Shown here piece after piece: positions 63,601 to 64,000 of a stretch of DNA of 64,000 nucleotides. The notes under the pieces are model-generated. The model saw only the letters and a program-made list of their open reading frames with translations, searched no databases and had not been told where the DNA came from. Made by a program: the position numbers and the translations under genes. Numbering within the stretch: position 1 is the stretch's first letter; each line of letters opens with the position of its first letter. The stretch comes from Gimesia aquarii (GTDB taxonomy: Bacteria; Planctomycetota; Planctomycetia; Planctomycetales; Planctomycetaceae): assembly GCF_007748175.1 (NCBI RefSeq), contig NZ_CP037422.1, forward strand, positions 5,906,334 through 5,970,333, in the 5' to 3' direction.

Positions 63601-63822
63601 TTCGGTCTTCAGAGCCTGCTGGGCATCGGAAATTGAGAGTATATTGGATTGTTGGTTTCCCGGAACATCCCCAACCACCTGATGCGCTAGCAACAAAACA
63701 GGATGATTGTACAACATTGTTTTTTGTTGCAGTACAGAGAGAATAATTGGGCGTACCAGGAACTCCGGAATACGAAGAGAAAATACAAGGACGCGACTAA
63801 GCGATTTGAATAGCAAACGCAA
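60631..63822 (-). CDS. TPR-CHAT protein (caspase-like protease candidate)
   Basis: 1063 residues from a TTG at 63822 with AAGGTG five bases upstream; the next ATG (63717) has no ribosome site. Residues about 100-660 are helical TPR-like repeats (for example FGRAFDAACLAGNDAAAVRSL, ALHDLSRATSW). Residues about 700-1060 are a CHAT domain: strands VDRLVIIPDKNLNQIPFPAL, EVVLAPSIEVL and PVLLGVAQP, then the catalytic dyad His901 (HLMLHGSS) and Cys955 (LLTMNVCFSAE), and a late GVPAFIGARW...FFEKFY segment. CHAT proteins are caspase/separase-type cysteine proteases; TPR-CHAT partners are known, for example, in type III-E CRISPR (Craspase). No CRISPR array or cas gene is in the window. It forms an operon with the WD40 membrane gene. 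Confidence 0.9.
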   Translation of the reverse strand: MRLLFKSLSRVLVFSLRIPEFLVRPIILSVLQQKTMLYNHPVLLLAHQVVGDVPGNQQSNILSISDAQQALKTEPLRSLLVQERIRAIDVVLTGRNNDTKHDGFLDWDLSDRKLAIVAMLNDTASRAVGDTRLQLTTALSFAERATRAGFFDNATEAFGRAFDAACLAGNDAAAVRSLYSLGQLRYRRGDIDGALHDLSRATSWTSRPKAELTKVLLFLSEIHAARGEFGEAEEYAKQAISSESIWLGNDSVSAAQRQLGEQYLLQGRITESAEAFSCASELGDKLALEELYRLYLRRGDLDSAREIISKFPDDGIVGVSMDFVLAAFARLGHLRHWLIVEREALERHKHSGDEEAVLLSYRRLCVISGQLRNGDDVRDCFNSAIEVANRSEQKIGTGHLLKDYAEALSRCGIYADAMQTIAQAIAIFSSLGLHVAETESLLIRGNAELEQGLFKEADATFQDARSLGRELELPDYELEALLRLVESSLLRKASDVDSEHLDRAMTLARDGENVTGQARILLAKANLLIGKEERDRADTAKAISLLEEAAQLILRTERMDLQRVVLERLGWCYEFQIEEKNYAAARSYYKRAVDCYFQERMSLPPIQSEAVGTPSRNRLLQVSQIAFDNSIRLAEAENDVSEVVRLSELRRAQTLCEWISRDNSYTSKINSSQSNVAYVPGHREAILHFTWFHDRTDAGDRLLLVVIFSEGDHHLIRLETKGIECALEEFECLLSEVTSGLKASGGSLTSIFDSKKAFIISLMQLSRYFLPSQVMELLMNSGVDRLVIIPDKNLNQIPFPALINIRTKRHIIEEYEVVLAPSIEVLAASRQRESQTATPVLLGVAQPIGSDLAASGDGKFVRDRILGHFSEESHLLMGARASARDFVDLAPQADVIHLMLHGSSHSSRRANAPSLEFAGVDGLFPGEQFSSDTLFRLVKNGKRFPRCQLLTMNVCFSAEMSRPGDYTRTDISGFPAAILSLGVPAFIGARWLLYSKPGQIFFEKFYMCLREEGLAVGASFRAAVLEVKNYKGPDADWDVPFFDHPYFWSGLMLIGDGGRSFAT

Positions 63823-63921
63823 TTGGCACCTTTATTGTTTTGAGACATGACAGTTAGGATGCATTAATCTATCTGACCACACAGAACTGTGCTCAAAAAT
63901 ACACACTGTCAATCAAAACAC

Positions 63922-63950
63922 AAGATACAGAACTAATGCTCACTTGTCAA
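63922..63950 (-). promoter_or_regulatory. Promoter candidate for the CHAT-WD40 operon
   Basis: On the minus strand TTGACA (63950-63945), 17-base spacer, TATCTT (63927-63922), about 100 bases before the TTG start. A second TTGACA (63912-63907) has no good -10 partner. Confidence 0.5.
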
Positions 63951-64000
63951 AACTTAGATTAGTTCAACAAAATTAGACAATCAAATATCCTTCCAGCAAT

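Noticed and set aside
60631-63822. TPR-CHAT as part of a type III-E CRISPR (Craspase) system
   Set aside because: No gRAMP/Cas7-11, cas1/2 or CRISPR array is visible in the window; the partners here are WD40 membrane and S8 proteins.

Overview
The window looks like a Planctomycetota chromosome, closest in style to Gimesia/Rubinisphaera-type Planctomycetaceae. Two DUF1501 (Tat-exported) genes each sit beside a PSCyt1/DUF1549/DUF1553 cytochrome gene. There is a DUF1559 'prepilin-like' protein, large secreted cytochrome/beta-propeller fusions, TadE/TadG genes, frequent TTG/GTG starts and moderate GC. No organism name can be proven from the sequence alone.

Layout. (1) 1-47.9 kb is ordinary chromosome: a partial PQQ-propeller gene; DUF1501 plus a giant WD40/cytochrome gene; a TadE-TadE-TadG operon; folB-folK with a pteridine-reductase-like SDR nearby; a CheX-receiver fusion; an esterase-SGNH fusion; a DUF1559 protein; a 1533-residue TIM barrel/LamG/cytochrome/propeller/cupredoxin fusion; a GntR-type regulator divergent from a hydrolase-amidohydrolase pair, with a recognisable promoter and palindromic operator; an M14 peptidase / DUF1501 / DUF1553 cluster; an MMPL transporter; a redoxin-cytochrome-copper monooxygenase-EF-hand fusion; a YdeP-like molybdopterin oxidoreductase; GrpB; and two glycosyltransferase genes.

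(2) At 48,190-48,236 there is a 3' half of a tRNA-Phe gene on the minus strand with no 5' half. This is the usual scar of a tRNA-integrating element. Its orientation predicts that the element runs rightwards and that the intact tRNA-Phe lies beyond the window.

(3) 48.3-51.9 kb holds a short phage-like operon on the minus strand (holin-like, spanin-like pair, lipoprotein, Mu Gam-like, Nu1-like terminase small subunit, zinc-ribbon protein), with a divergent ribbon-helix-helix candidate. Capsid, tail and large terminase genes are absent.

(4) 52.3-55.9 kb is a string of small plus-strand genes. Two of them end in foldable, attC-like sequences whose first bases are the stop codon, each followed by a copy of a shared ~75-83 bp leader. 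This looks like an integron-like cassette array and includes a RusA resolvase homologue.

(5) 56-63.9 kb holds the most interesting locus: a signal-less subtilisin (S8), convergent with a two-gene operon encoding TPR-CHAT (caspase-like protease) followed by a membrane protein with a helical N-terminus, WD40 repeats and an OB-fold-like C-terminus. Its position on a tRNA-borne island next to phage genes, and the pairing of two protease types with sensor-type repeats, suggest a protease-based conflict/defence system. That role is inferred from domains and context; nothing in the sequence proves it.
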